DNA of 64,000 nt, from positions 19,033,613 through 19,097,612 of the forward strand of contig NC_087071.1 in the NCBI RefSeq assembly GCF_963678635.1, read 5' to 3'. Position 1 is the stretch's first letter. Each line of letters opens with the position of its first letter. The position numbers were made by a program, and so were the translations under genes. Positions 57,801-64,000 of the stretch are shown one piece after another. The notes below the pieces were generated by a model. That model worked only from the letters and a program-made list of their open reading frames with translations, searched no databases and had not been told where the DNA came from. This DNA is from Symsagittifera roscoffensis (lineage: Eukaryota; Xenacoelomorpha; Acoela; Convolutidae).

Positions 57801-58987
57801 TTTCTAGTGAACGTTTTGCGTGTTTTTGGCGGTATTGTCATGGGTCTGTATGTTTGGTAATCCATGTGTGAATATTTTGGGGCAACCGAAGGTTTAACGG
57901 TTGATTGTAATGTTACCTGTGTTTGTGAAGAATTTGTATTTCTTGGTGTTGTTAAGTTTGGACGTATTGGTGAAATACTTTGTTGTGTAGTTGTTGTGTG
58001 TACGATTTCTTCATTTATGAAGTGTGATGGTGTCTGGATATCTTGTTGAGTAAGATTCCTAGTTCCATTGAGGTTTTCATTGTGTATGACTGTAGAGTTT
58101 AAACTATTATTTTGCATATCGGGTAAAAATGTATTATAGTTTAATGGTGTTGCATCAATGGTTAATGGTATTACTCGTACATAATCTCTTATATAAGATA
58201 TCGTACTTATTGCTTGGCTTGAGATTGATTGTGGGAAGTTTATGAATGCGGGATGAGACCATTCGGGGTCCCAAACATAGTCTGATTGTTCTGTGATGGC
58301 AGTATCATCGTTGGAGTTTTGGGGTCTAAAGTTTTTTCTTGCTTGTGAAATTAAATCAATATTATGTGTGAAATAATCTATTATGAACCATGCCAAGATT
58401 TTTTGTAAGTCGTGTTTTGTATGTTGTGAAACTTCATCTTTCGTGAAATTTTCTTTAATTATATTTAGAAAACTAGAGAGTAGTGTGATTTCATGTCGTA
58501 CTCTTATATGTTTAGATGTTTCTGTTGGTGAGACATTTGGTATCTGGATTTCGTTTTCTAATATCGAGATGTAACTATATATTATCGCAAAAACTTCATT
58601 GGTGAATATGGAGTTTGCTCTTTGTGAGTTATTATATTGGATGCTTTTTATATATTCTGAGAATATTTTTGAGAATTCTAAATCAAGGTCGTCTGTTTGA
58701 ATTATATATTTACTGTGATTCTGGTTTGGTGAGCTGAATTCTATGGAGTAGATTCCGTATTGTTGTGTTAGGTTACATATATCTTTTAGATAGTGATCGA
58801 TAATTTGTCTTTTGATTTTTACATCTGGGAACTCTGTTTTACATGGACTGATTCCGGGTTCAAACAAATTTAAGAGTAAATTTTTGCAGAATATATGCTG
58901 TCCTCTATCAGTGGTTGCGTCTACGATAAAGGGGAAAATATCATCATCATCTGGACTTTCTTCACCTGGGGTGTGCGTTGAGCTCAT
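51869..58987 (-). CDS. gag-pol polyprotein of copy B (2,372 codons to the TGA)
   Basis: A very long single frame holding gag and pol with no frameshift between them. Residues 1-600 are a large N-terminal region, Gln/Pro/Asn-rich after ~250. ~620-780 is a Retrotrans_gag-like core. ~843-856 is a knuckle-like CNYYRRYGHSISEC with Tyr in place of the second Cys. ~885-1070 is an Asn/Arg/Tyr/Ser repeat region. The aspartic protease (LIDSGAESN) is at ~1226, RT at ~1590-1800 with YLDD ~1733, and RNase H at ~1880-2005 (CDASNFGIG, FTDHKP). The integrase zinc module follows at ~2249-2290 (GHSG, CNDCIVC) and the first catalytic Asp at ~2322 (SFDTKGP). The ATG overlaps the end of ORF1 by 26 nt. The TGA and loss of the second Asp make integrase inactive; the rest looks intact. 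Confidence 0.93.
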   Translation of the reverse strand: MSSTHTPGEESPDDDDIFPFIVDATTDRGQHIFCKNLLLNLFEPGISPCKTEFPDVKIKRQIIDHYLKDICNLTQQYGIYSIEFSSPNQNHSKYIIQTDDLDLEFSKIFSEYIKSIQYNNSQRANSIFTNEVFAIIYSYISILENEIQIPNVSPTETSKHIRVRHEITLLSSFLNIIKENFTKDEVSQHTKHDLQKILAWFIIDYFTHNIDLISQARKNFRPQNSNDDTAITEQSDYVWDPEWSHPAFINFPQSISSQAISTISYIRDYVRVIPLTIDATPLNYNTFLPDMQNNSLNSTVIHNENLNGTRNLTQQDIQTPSHFINEEIVHTTTTQQSISPIRPNLTTPRNTNSSQTQVTLQSTVKPSVAPKYSHMDYQTYRPMTIPPKTRKTFTRNNFADHNYNYTHPSKTNYQPRKNFSNYTSFRNWDNPMAPPNSVNFQTNLHPPQDRSENYPFFQQNKNKKQTSYQMDYLSSDDDFLQPDIFTPYNQEYRGQGIQKPHTYHRNFSPQPIDTQIQQPIQQQNPNNKSFQPIQQQNPMIANSYQPAQMKNEIPLPYYLQQHEITRNQLSNFSQMPNAAESLQMTMNPYLMGGSSITSNKPLMVFTGTDPEYSVEDYLNAVTANLILNIGPEPINTPLHQNWIHRRTALIQTTLDGAAQKWFSVLPIEIKSHWKRFTQEFSKMFDSERNKQQQRVLCNEIRRLPNETIKQLAVRIETLVRKAYSLNTHDYKNTKMTEILMMTLTPQLRKIAIKKRASHPSSIREPDLDFRKLVDKLEQAEITMKLEETENLKLQYVNRIETASTNINNIQESDTDLVEKITEILNIYEKHPNFKGKPSFKKWCNYYRRYGHSISECRQKQQDNQNKPQKYKEPNKSFYQYMKKDQNLPNKTVYSNNSSGKPLPNNTNYSRNQSPYNSSYRGRSPERRNTHNSSQHHYNRPNSRNNYSRSHSNTQRFVSRSNSQSRNSYYPNNQSRNSSYNRNRNYSNNRNRSYSNNRNQNYPNNQSRNNSYDRSNYNRPNNNYQNRSRNNSQNRHSSYNNRYRNYSQSPHRNNNNYNNSINRHRSSTPKHQRHINQVQSNPETTSDPPGIDDTVTDTLQLNQINCESSDSESDAENTLSINMIKVENDYEPVVYEEPFSSHIYENQSELLHNYYIEPVHSTPTTQKTNEINTTNQPNEKEKTKCLNTNHIYQNIQKEQHKEKIWTIPFLLESPKSKEFQPPDLEIDFLIDSGAESNIINIPTWNEIKTLHPKLTPLETSSKLATAQGSTLINYGKIQLFLLPTKTMEQNKILTKPFKQIFHITDIKHNIIGIPFISKYIPTINILNSKILIKDKYTKTKDTSLTFFQRLNKQPPFFSKFYPIYNQQRKHLKPLSGNIYNFSIKQVHQYDKKQNKQKFYMSDFEFKPIHKFFKITISSIKYLKNSNSDIISLHVYNNTPYQVTLPLGLLGYCETNATILPIHEKAYRVKNILQLLDICQSTILNEELSINNIISNENRNTDYFTKTPYFKPTFNISNYTENQQKFLTMFNFQHSQITQDEFEKLAKQLIKYSSVYATSKFDVGKISSSLHLPLKPDAVFKKQRASKVPIHLHDKVNRLLDILEQYNIISPVNKEEQPKGNTFINPVIILAKGESLKIVLDARYLNSLIDESKCNWPIEPIQVILTKINGKYFTTADMNSAYNQMPLDEQSRRLTQFVIGNQQYEFNRLFYGISIGPAAFSAFMSKIFRPLILKKNAITYLDDVFMQSQTKEEMFNVLEQYHQILQNENLKAAPDKSHFFLTKVKFLGHNIERKTITPLKSRIDAIQKLQPPTNKKKIQEFLGMLNFLSKYVYKMQLYLRPFYNILRQQNNFEWNIEHQARFEEIKKLLTEQISNTIPDSNQPFYAMCDASNFGIGAALLQSHNSTNKMNLISANSRLFTQAELRLSTLMRECTAIIYTLTEYEFLILGSKHPTVLFTDHKPIIFLFTQKSNPNHRVYRFQLILMKFPNLHIVWTAGKNLALPDTLSRNTPPELLTRKTTVEIPKNIKFYLAENETSPRLECKYAVKTDVEQSQINNLQHFSLYLDCQNNHYEVDLLGTSTFKPIPYSQWIKNNTQQKRIKQHPPKKDHFPLIEKENLTDKINLSGPQTNDSKYTINQVFDLHDPLDTIPLSKLEIENIFLPPTETITISTLKQYQNLDPVIRQLKSWHKYKTKPIKADSTILGNKTLLRYFRKFNNTTINENTDLLEYKLNESTVPCLPLSMILIAFNISHTQNIKGHSGSEKTYSNFIQNFYFPNAPIWIKVLCNDCIVCQLNKPYPNQKQIAQKQDFKGQSLYFNHRISFDTKGPISPSSEGNSYIMVIVDAFTHYVALNPVPHCNAYYAYTTLYEHWIAK

Positions 58988-59429
58988 TTTTTCGTTCGAT
59001 GACTGTTAATATGTAATTATCAATGTGTCTAATTGGTTGATTCCAATTGTATAAATGTACTGGTTTGTGTTTATACTGCTTTTTTATTCTTCTTTTTCCT
59101 CTTTTTGATGAATTTGAAGTTGTTTCTGAGTCAGAGAAATATAATTGATCATGGATTGGGCAATTTTTATCTATTGATTCTTTTAGTTTATAAAGTTCGT
59201 CTAAACTGTTGGTTTCTGATTCTGAAAATGCGTTTCGATTTTTTGAAAATCTTTTTCGTGTTATTTGTCTTTGTTTAGTTAGTATTTTTCTCTTTAATGT
59301 TTGTCGTTTTGTTCTAATGTATCCAACTGTTTGTGTATGAGGTGTGATTACAAGGTCGTATTTTTTGTTATTTATTTCACAATTGTGTAAAACGATTGTT
59401 TGTTTATTTCCTAGGTTTTTAAATGACAT
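58962..59429 (-). CDS. ORF1 of copy B, basic 155-aa protein
   Basis: ATG to TGA, 155 codons. Two Lys/Arg-rich patches at ~40-65 and ~108-120 could be nuclear-localisation or RNA-binding signals. A Ser/Glu-rich acidic part lies at ~68-75 and ~98-105. It overlaps the gag-pol ATG by 26 nt, with gag-pol one nucleotide further on (a +1 relation). Copies A and C retain its start and much of its sequence, so it is a genuine element gene. The family is not recognised; by position it could be an extra gag-like or regulatory protein. Confidence 0.75.
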   Translation of the reverse strand: MSFKNLGNKQTIVLHNCEINNKKYDLVITPHTQTVGYIRTKRQTLKRKILTKQRQITRKRFSKNRNAFSESETNSLDELYKLKESIDKNCPIHDQLYFSDSETTSNSSKRGKRRIKKQYKHKPVHLYNWNQPIRHIDNYILTVIERKNELNAHPR

Positions 59430-59947
59430 AAGGTTTAGGATGACGGATGCAAAAGGTTGTTAAATGATTTCTATTTGCTTAAACTGTTAGTCCTTACGAT
59501 TTTTTTGTTAGCCTAACCTGGGTCTATTTGTTCAGGGTTGGGGAGAAAAGTATATCGATTCCGAAGAATGATTTTATACTTTCTCGTGGCTAGTATAAGC
59601 TAAGGTGTTAACTTACTTAATCTTACTTAAGGGTAGTGATTGTGTTCAAGGGTTGGAGAATAGTAAATCGATCCACAAGGTTCAGGTATAATTAGAACGC
59701 AAAAAGTTCGTTAGATACTATTTTAAAATTACTAAGTCTGAGATTTATCCTGGGTCTGGTAAGAGGAGGGTTCAAGTGAAGGATGAATAACCGAAGTTCT
59801 TCACTGTTTATCCTAATTTGAATGATTAGTTTTGTTCAAAAATTTCTATTAGTCCTGGGTTTTTAGAAAGGGTTGGATAGTGAATCGACGTTTGAGGTCG
59901 TTAGACACTCGTTTAAGTGGGTGGGGGAGAACAAAGTTGTTCTTTTT

Positions 59948-60032
59948 GATCCAAGGATAGGCCTTGATGATCAAGTTTTAAATTTAATTAAATAGAAAAT
60001 GATTTAAGATCCAAGGATAAGCCTTGATGATC
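59948..60032. repeat. 60-bp-period leader repeat
   Basis: The 25-bp core GATCCAAGGATA-GCCTTGATGATC occurs at 59948-59972 and 60008-60032. The same pair with the same 60-bp spacing lies in copy A (4385 and 4445). Copy C keeps one intact core (63221-63245) and a truncated second. The core is partly self-complementary (CCAAGG...CCTTG), so it may form a stem in RNA. Confidence 0.75.
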
Positions 60033-60358
60033 TGATTTTAAAATTAAGTGAATTTAAGTTTAAAATGGTTTAAATTTGTTTAAAGAATAGATTTAGTATT
60101 TTTATGATATTAGTGAGCTTATGATTGCTGTTATGTTTAGGCGATGAAGCTGGAACAACAGTATGATTTATAATTACTAATCATTTATTGTCATGCTACT
60201 AATTTTTATTTTGATTTTTCAATAAATATTTTTCAAACATGTTTTGTATATTACTGCAGAATTTTGGAAAACGATCTGAGATCTCTTTATCAATCGTTAT
60301 TGTATATTAATAATTTTGTTTAGCGCCTGAAATGATTTTGAAGGTTAACTTCAAAATT

Positions 60359-60592
60359 TTATGTTTGCAAATGAAAATCTAAATTCATTGCTAGTAGTAT
60401 TCTAAATACAAAAGTTTGTTCTGGCTTTTGCCGAACTATCATATAACTATATAGTAAGTTTCTGCTTTGTCGTATGTCGTCTCTGGTTCGAGGTCTTCTT
60501 CCAATTCCGGGTAGTTCTGTTATCGTTCGGAATATTGGCTCTGATCTATTGAGTCGTAGAGACATTTCGATTAAATTATTGTCGTATAACAT
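60359..60592 (-). CDS. Conserved 77-aa leader ORF (copy B)
   Basis: Same length, start and stop as the copy A ORF at 4794-5027. The differences are about ten synonymous and eight non-synonymous nucleotides, with no indel. It has a basic, Arg-rich centre and no membrane segment. It lies 68 nt inside the primer binding site, ahead of ORF1. In copy C the ATG is lost and a TGA interrupts it at 62783-62785, so conservation is not universal. It is either a small accessory protein or an upstream ORF. Confidence 0.62.
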   Translation of the reverse strand: MLYDNNLIEMSLRLNRSEPIFRTITELPGIGRRPRTRDDIRQSRNLLYSYMIVRQKPEQTFVFRILLAMNLDFHLQT

Positions 60593-60659
60593 TTTGTAAA
60601 TGTTTTGTCTAATTTCTAATCTATTATTGGTTAATGCTAAGCTATTAAGGTCTTGTTCG

Positions 60660-60677
60660 AGACTTATGGTCGCACCA
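60660..60677 (-). promoter_or_regulatory. Primer binding site, copy B
   Basis: The minus strand reads TGGTGCGACCATAAGTCT, two nucleotides after the CTCA LTR end, as in copy A. It would pair with a tRNA ending GGTCGCACCA. I could not identify the tRNA species. Confidence 0.75.
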
Positions 60678-60679
60678 GA

Positions 60680-61089
60680 TGAGTTATGACCGAAGTGTAT
60701 AACTCATAGAGTAATTTCGGATAGGGTACACCGTCTGCTCGTCACGCTATCTTATTTTCGGCCGGATAGATTCGTGCAACTTCTTAGTCTAATACCGATC
60801 CTAATCTTACTCTTATACTATCTAGTCTCAGGTTGTTTAACTAGTCTCTGCTAGGCTCAATAGATCTAGGGTATACTGGTTTATTGCGGCTGCTGAAGTA
60901 CTCGGGAGAGTTCAACTAATTTCTAAGTTAAATTCAAATCTCTCTGGTGCTGAAATTACAAGTAATTTCAGCACTTACAAATAAGTGGATTGTTAGTTAG
61001 ATGGATCATGATTGGTTAATATTAAATACTTTACATTGGTAAAATATCTAATTTATCCAATCATAAAATAGAGTTTAGATCAGGTTCCA
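60680..61089 (-). repeat. 5' LTR of copy B (410 bp)
   Basis: Starts TGGAACC at 61089 and ends CTCA at 60680 on the minus strand. Sense-strand features are inverted CCAAT-like words in the first 120 bp, the perfect palindrome GTGCTGAAATTAC-TT-GTAATTTCAGCAC (60947-60974), and AATAAA about 190 bp in. No strong TATA box lies ahead of the AATAAA. Confidence 0.95.
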
Positions 61090-61977
61090 GCTGGTTGAGT
61101 CCAAATTTCCAAAAAAAAAAATGTTTTTTTTTTTCAGCAAATTGGACTCATTCAGTTTTTTAGTGTAAGCTTAACTTGTCTAAAACAAACATTATTTCAG
61201 AGGATAAGTAGAACAGAGGTAGCAAAAAAGTCTTGGGTACTCAATGAGTTGCTTCCAGTCCCCAGAGGAAAATATTATTTTTTTTACGAAGGGTATTAGT
61301 GCAATTTTGGGACCCTGATTTGCCACGGAAATGAGTAAGTTGAGTAAGCTAAACTTTCTGTGTTTTAGGCTACTAATTGGCGGCCACTGGATGCCAATTT
61401 TCCGTAATATCTGGAAAAAATTGTCGTACTTAAGTTTTTTTTCACTGAACCCCTTTTCATGGAAAGTTTTGTGCAAAGGTTTTAGTTTCAATATTTTGAG
61501 AAATTTGTTTTTGAAAATTTTGATAGACATCAAATAACTTTGAAACTATTTCTTGGTAACGTTGACTTTATAAGTAGTATCAAAAAAGCGAGCATTAAAT
61601 AAAATTGCTCAAAATTATTTAAAAGGTTCGTATAGCTAAAATCGTTAAAAAAAACAGGTTATTTCAGTTAATAGGTTTGGGTTACAAAATTTGATCTGGA
61701 AACAAGTGAAACAAAAAAAATCAAAACTTTCTGATTGCAAAAAAAACAATTCGATATATATGTACGCTTCGAGGGAACTAGCAGTAGACTCGTTAAACAA
61801 TCATTGTATCTTATAAAAAGTAATGCCTATAGTCTGTGAGCGAAATTGAATGGAGCCATGTCGGGGATATTCAAGATTATGTTCAATTCTTAAATTAAAC
61901 TATCTCTGGTAGTCTAAAAACTCCGCACTACTCAATTGATTATTCCTTACTGCTACTTTATTGAATCCTAATCTCTT
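61090..61977. other. Non-coding spacer between B and the hairpin-family copy
   Basis: AT-rich. Overlapping frames on both strands at 61192-61537 have no recognisable feature. Confidence 0.45.
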
Positions 61978-62455
61978 ATTGTTCCGACTTTCAATATTAA
62001 AGTTTTGGAATTTTTGTGCTCGGGTGATTTTTTTCTTCAGACAAGTTTTGACGGAACTTTTTCATATCTTTCAAAAAGTTTTGATGCCTGAGCTTAAATT
62101 TAAAAAAATTAGTTCACCTGTGATCTTTTTTGTTAAAGTTATGGGGGTTTAAAGATTAACAATTAGGCTAACTTGGGACAACTATCGTGCGATATATTTC
62201 TCGCTATTAACGCGTAAGCGGAGATTTAATCCGTCTTTGAGATCGTTCCAAGTTGGTTGAAGCAGGCTATACGGTGTAATTGATTTGTTACTCGGCGCGA
62301 ACCTTGTCACTTTGTTTTTTTATGGCGTGTTGGGGATTTTTTTTTCAAAAAAATGCAACTTTTAAATATATATATATTTTTTTCATTTCATTTTTTTTAC
62401 ATTTAAGTTGTTGATGTTATTAATCCTCCATAGACCTTAAAAGGTAGTATGTCAT
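61978..62455 (-). mobile_element. Hairpin-family member, truncated at one end
   Basis: Begins TTGTTCCGACTTTC and includes the CGTGCGATATATTTCTCGC palindrome region. It stops after AAAAGGTAGTATGTC, short of the TCAGGGC hairpin found in other members. Confidence 0.75.
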
Positions 62456-62667
62456 ATTACTTTTTTTAGTGAAAAATTTCGATAAATATTGATTTGCTTT
62501 GCGAGACCAAACTTACAATTTCAAAAAACCAGCTCAAAAAAAGTTTAATAGAACTTCTACAAACTTACAGAAAATGGTTGATTGTATAAAAAGAAACGTT
62601 CAGTTAATATTTTTGGCGTAGAAAATGAGTAAATCTTGTGAAAGAAATAACACCCAGATAAAAGGTT

Positions 62668-62901
62668 ATACGATAATAATTTAATCGAAATGTCTCTACG
62701 ACTCAATAGATCAGAGCCGATATTCCGAACGATAACAGAACTACCCGGAATTGTAAGAAGACCTCGAACAAGAGACGACATATGACAAAGTAGAAACTTA
62801 CCATATAGTTTTATGATTGTACGGCAAAAGCCAACACAAACGTTTATATTTAGAATCTTATTAGCAATGAATTTAGGTTTTCATTTGCAAACATAAAATT
62901 T
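62668..62901 (+). pseudogene. Leader ORF remnant in copy C
   Basis: Aligned with the 77-aa ORF, its ATG is replaced (AGG-like context) and a TGA replaces a CGA codon at 62783-62785. The rest of the sequence is still close to copies A and B. Confidence 0.7.
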
Positions 62902-63799
62902 TGAAGTCAATCTTCATGATCATTTTAGGCGCTAAACAAAATTATTAATATACAATAACGATTGATAAAAAGATCTCAGATCGTTTTCTTAATTTCTGCA
63001 GTCTTATATAAAACATGTTTGAAAAATATTTATTGAAAATCAAAATAAAAATTAGTAGCATGACAATAAATTGTTAGTAATCATAAATCATCTGTTGTCC
63101 CAGCTTCATCACCTAAACATAACAACAATCATAAGCTCACTAACATCATTAAAACACTAAATCTTTTTCTTAAATAAATTTAAACCATTTTAAACTTAAA
63201 TTCACTTAATTTTAAAATCAGATCATCAAGGCTTATCCTTGGATCTTAATTAATTATCTATTTCACTAAATTTAAAACCTGATCATCACAATTTTGTTCT
63301 CCCCCACCAACTTAGCAAGTGTCTAACGAATTCAAACGTCGATTCACTATCCAACCCTTCCAAAAGACCCAAGACTAATAGAAATTTTTCAACAAAACCA
63401 ACCATTCAAATTAGGATAAACAGTGAAGAACTTCGGTTATTCATCCTTCACTTGAACCCTCCTCTTACCAGACCCAGGATAAATCTCAGACTTAGTAATT
63501 TTAAAATAGTATCTAACGAACTTTTTGCGTTCTAATTATACCTGAACCTTGTGGATCGATTTACTTTTCTCCAACCCTTGAACACAATCACTACCCCTAA
63601 GTAAGATTAAGTAAGTTAACACCTTAGCTTAGACTAGCCACGAGAAAGTAAAAAAAATCATTCTTCGGAATCGATATACTTTTCTCTCCAACCTTGAACA
63701 AAAAGACCCAGGTTAAGCTAACCAAAAAATCGTAAGGACTAACAGTCTAAGAAAATAGAAATCACCTAACAACTTTTTGCATCCCTCATCCTAAACCTT

Positions 63800-64000
63800 A
63801 TGTCATTCAAAAATCTAGGAAATAAACAAACAATCGTTTTACACAACTGTGAGATAGATAACCAAAAATACGATCTTGTCATCACACCTCATACACAAAC
63901 AGTTGGATACATTAGAACAAAACGATTGACAATAAAAAGAAAAATCAGAAACAAACAAAGACAAATCACACGAAAAAGATTTTCAAAAAATAGAAACGCA
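63800..64000 (+). CDS. ORF1 of copy C (partial, open to the window edge)
   Basis: ATG at 63800, 67 codons open to the end of the window. It matches the first 67 codons of copy B ORF1, including the first basic patch, with only a few substitutions. Whether it is intact beyond the window is unknown. Confidence 0.75.
   Translation, partial: MSFKNLGNKQTIVLHNCEIDNQKYDLVITPHTQTVGYIRTKRLTIKRKIRNKQRQITRKRFSKNRNA

Larger units (their letters stand above)
59430..60659 (-). other. Leader of copy B
   Basis: About 1.2 kb between the primer binding site and ORF1, conserved in copies A and C. It holds the 77-aa ORF (60359-60592) and the 60-bp-period repeat (59948-60032). Dimerisation, packaging or internal-initiation functions would be expected here, but no known motif identifies them. 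Confidence 0.6.
43100..61089 (-). mobile_element. Copy B: complete 17,990-bp env-bearing Ty3/gypsy-like LTR element
   Basis: Two 410-bp LTRs in direct orientation start TGGAACC and end CTCA on the minus strand. They are flanked by GCTG on both sides (43096-43099 and 61090-61093), a 4-bp target duplication that proves one insertion event. The LTRs differ at three positions. Between them, in sense order, lie a primer binding site, a 1.2-kb leader, ORF1, gag-protease-RT-RNase H-integrase, two small hydrophobic ORFs, ORF3, an env-like ORF and ORF4. The domain order is Ty3/gypsy. The whole element has A/C-rich sense-strand composition, including the post-pol part, suggesting one long-evolved unit. 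Copies A and C in this window are relatives. Confidence 0.95.
62665..64000 (+). mobile_element. Copy C: inverted, 5'-truncated fragment of the large element
   Basis: From 62,665 the plus strand matches the leader and ORF1 of copy B in sense orientation. The LTR, primer binding site and the first codon of the leader ORF are missing. It runs off the right edge. B and C therefore lie head to head, separated by about 1.6 kb. Confidence 0.92.

Overview
The window is AT-rich eukaryotic DNA, most likely from an invertebrate animal. Intergenic DNA is long and low in information, reading frames are short, and almost everything recognisable is a transposable element or a tandem repeat. I found no intact host gene, rRNA or functional tRNA, so I cannot name the species.

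Layout. 1-5523 is the 5' part of copy A of a large Ty3/gypsy-type LTR element on the minus strand, decayed and cut by the left edge. 5524-28850 is repeat-rich non-coding DNA: a 271-bp tandem duplication of A's LTR end, a tRNA-derived SINE, 2.5 copies of a 1.05-1.09 kb tandem unit, a decayed ~80-bp satellite, a terminal-inverted-repeat element packed with ATCGATTAT-like words, and scattered members of a ~540-bp hairpin-rich family. 28858-35167 is a second, unrelated Ty3/gypsy element (D, minus strand) with a 5-bp target duplication (CTGGA), a collapsed 5' LTR and a broken gag-pol. 35168-43095 holds nested non-autonomous elements, including a fold-back mariner-like insertion with a verifiable TA target duplication.

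43100-61089 is the centrepiece: copy B, a complete 17,990-bp insertion of the large element. It has two 410-bp LTRs differing at only 3 sites, a 4-bp target duplication (GCTG) and a primer binding site. In sense order it carries a conserved 77-aa leader ORF, a basic 155-aa ORF1, a gag-pol of more than 2,700 codons, two tiny membrane-protein ORFs, a 377-codon proline-rich ORF3 without ATG, an env-like membrane glycoprotein frame, and a 603-codon ORF4 of unknown function. The late ORFs abut or overlap (ORF1/gag by 26 nt, ORF3/env by 13 nt, env tail/ORF4 through ATGA). The element therefore looks like a compact, virus-like genome with about 7.3 kb of post-pol accessory sequence. It appears recently inserted, but this copy is disabled: the integrase lost its second catalytic Asp region and has a TGA, env has frame breaks, and ORF4 has one TAA.

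61090-64000 contains another hairpin-family copy and copy C, an inverted 5'-truncated fragment of the large element (leader plus ORF1) running off the right edge, head-to-head with B. The recurrent theme is element decay by deletion, often with short templated duplications at the breakpoint. All comparisons were made by eye; identity counts are approximate except where individual differences are listed.
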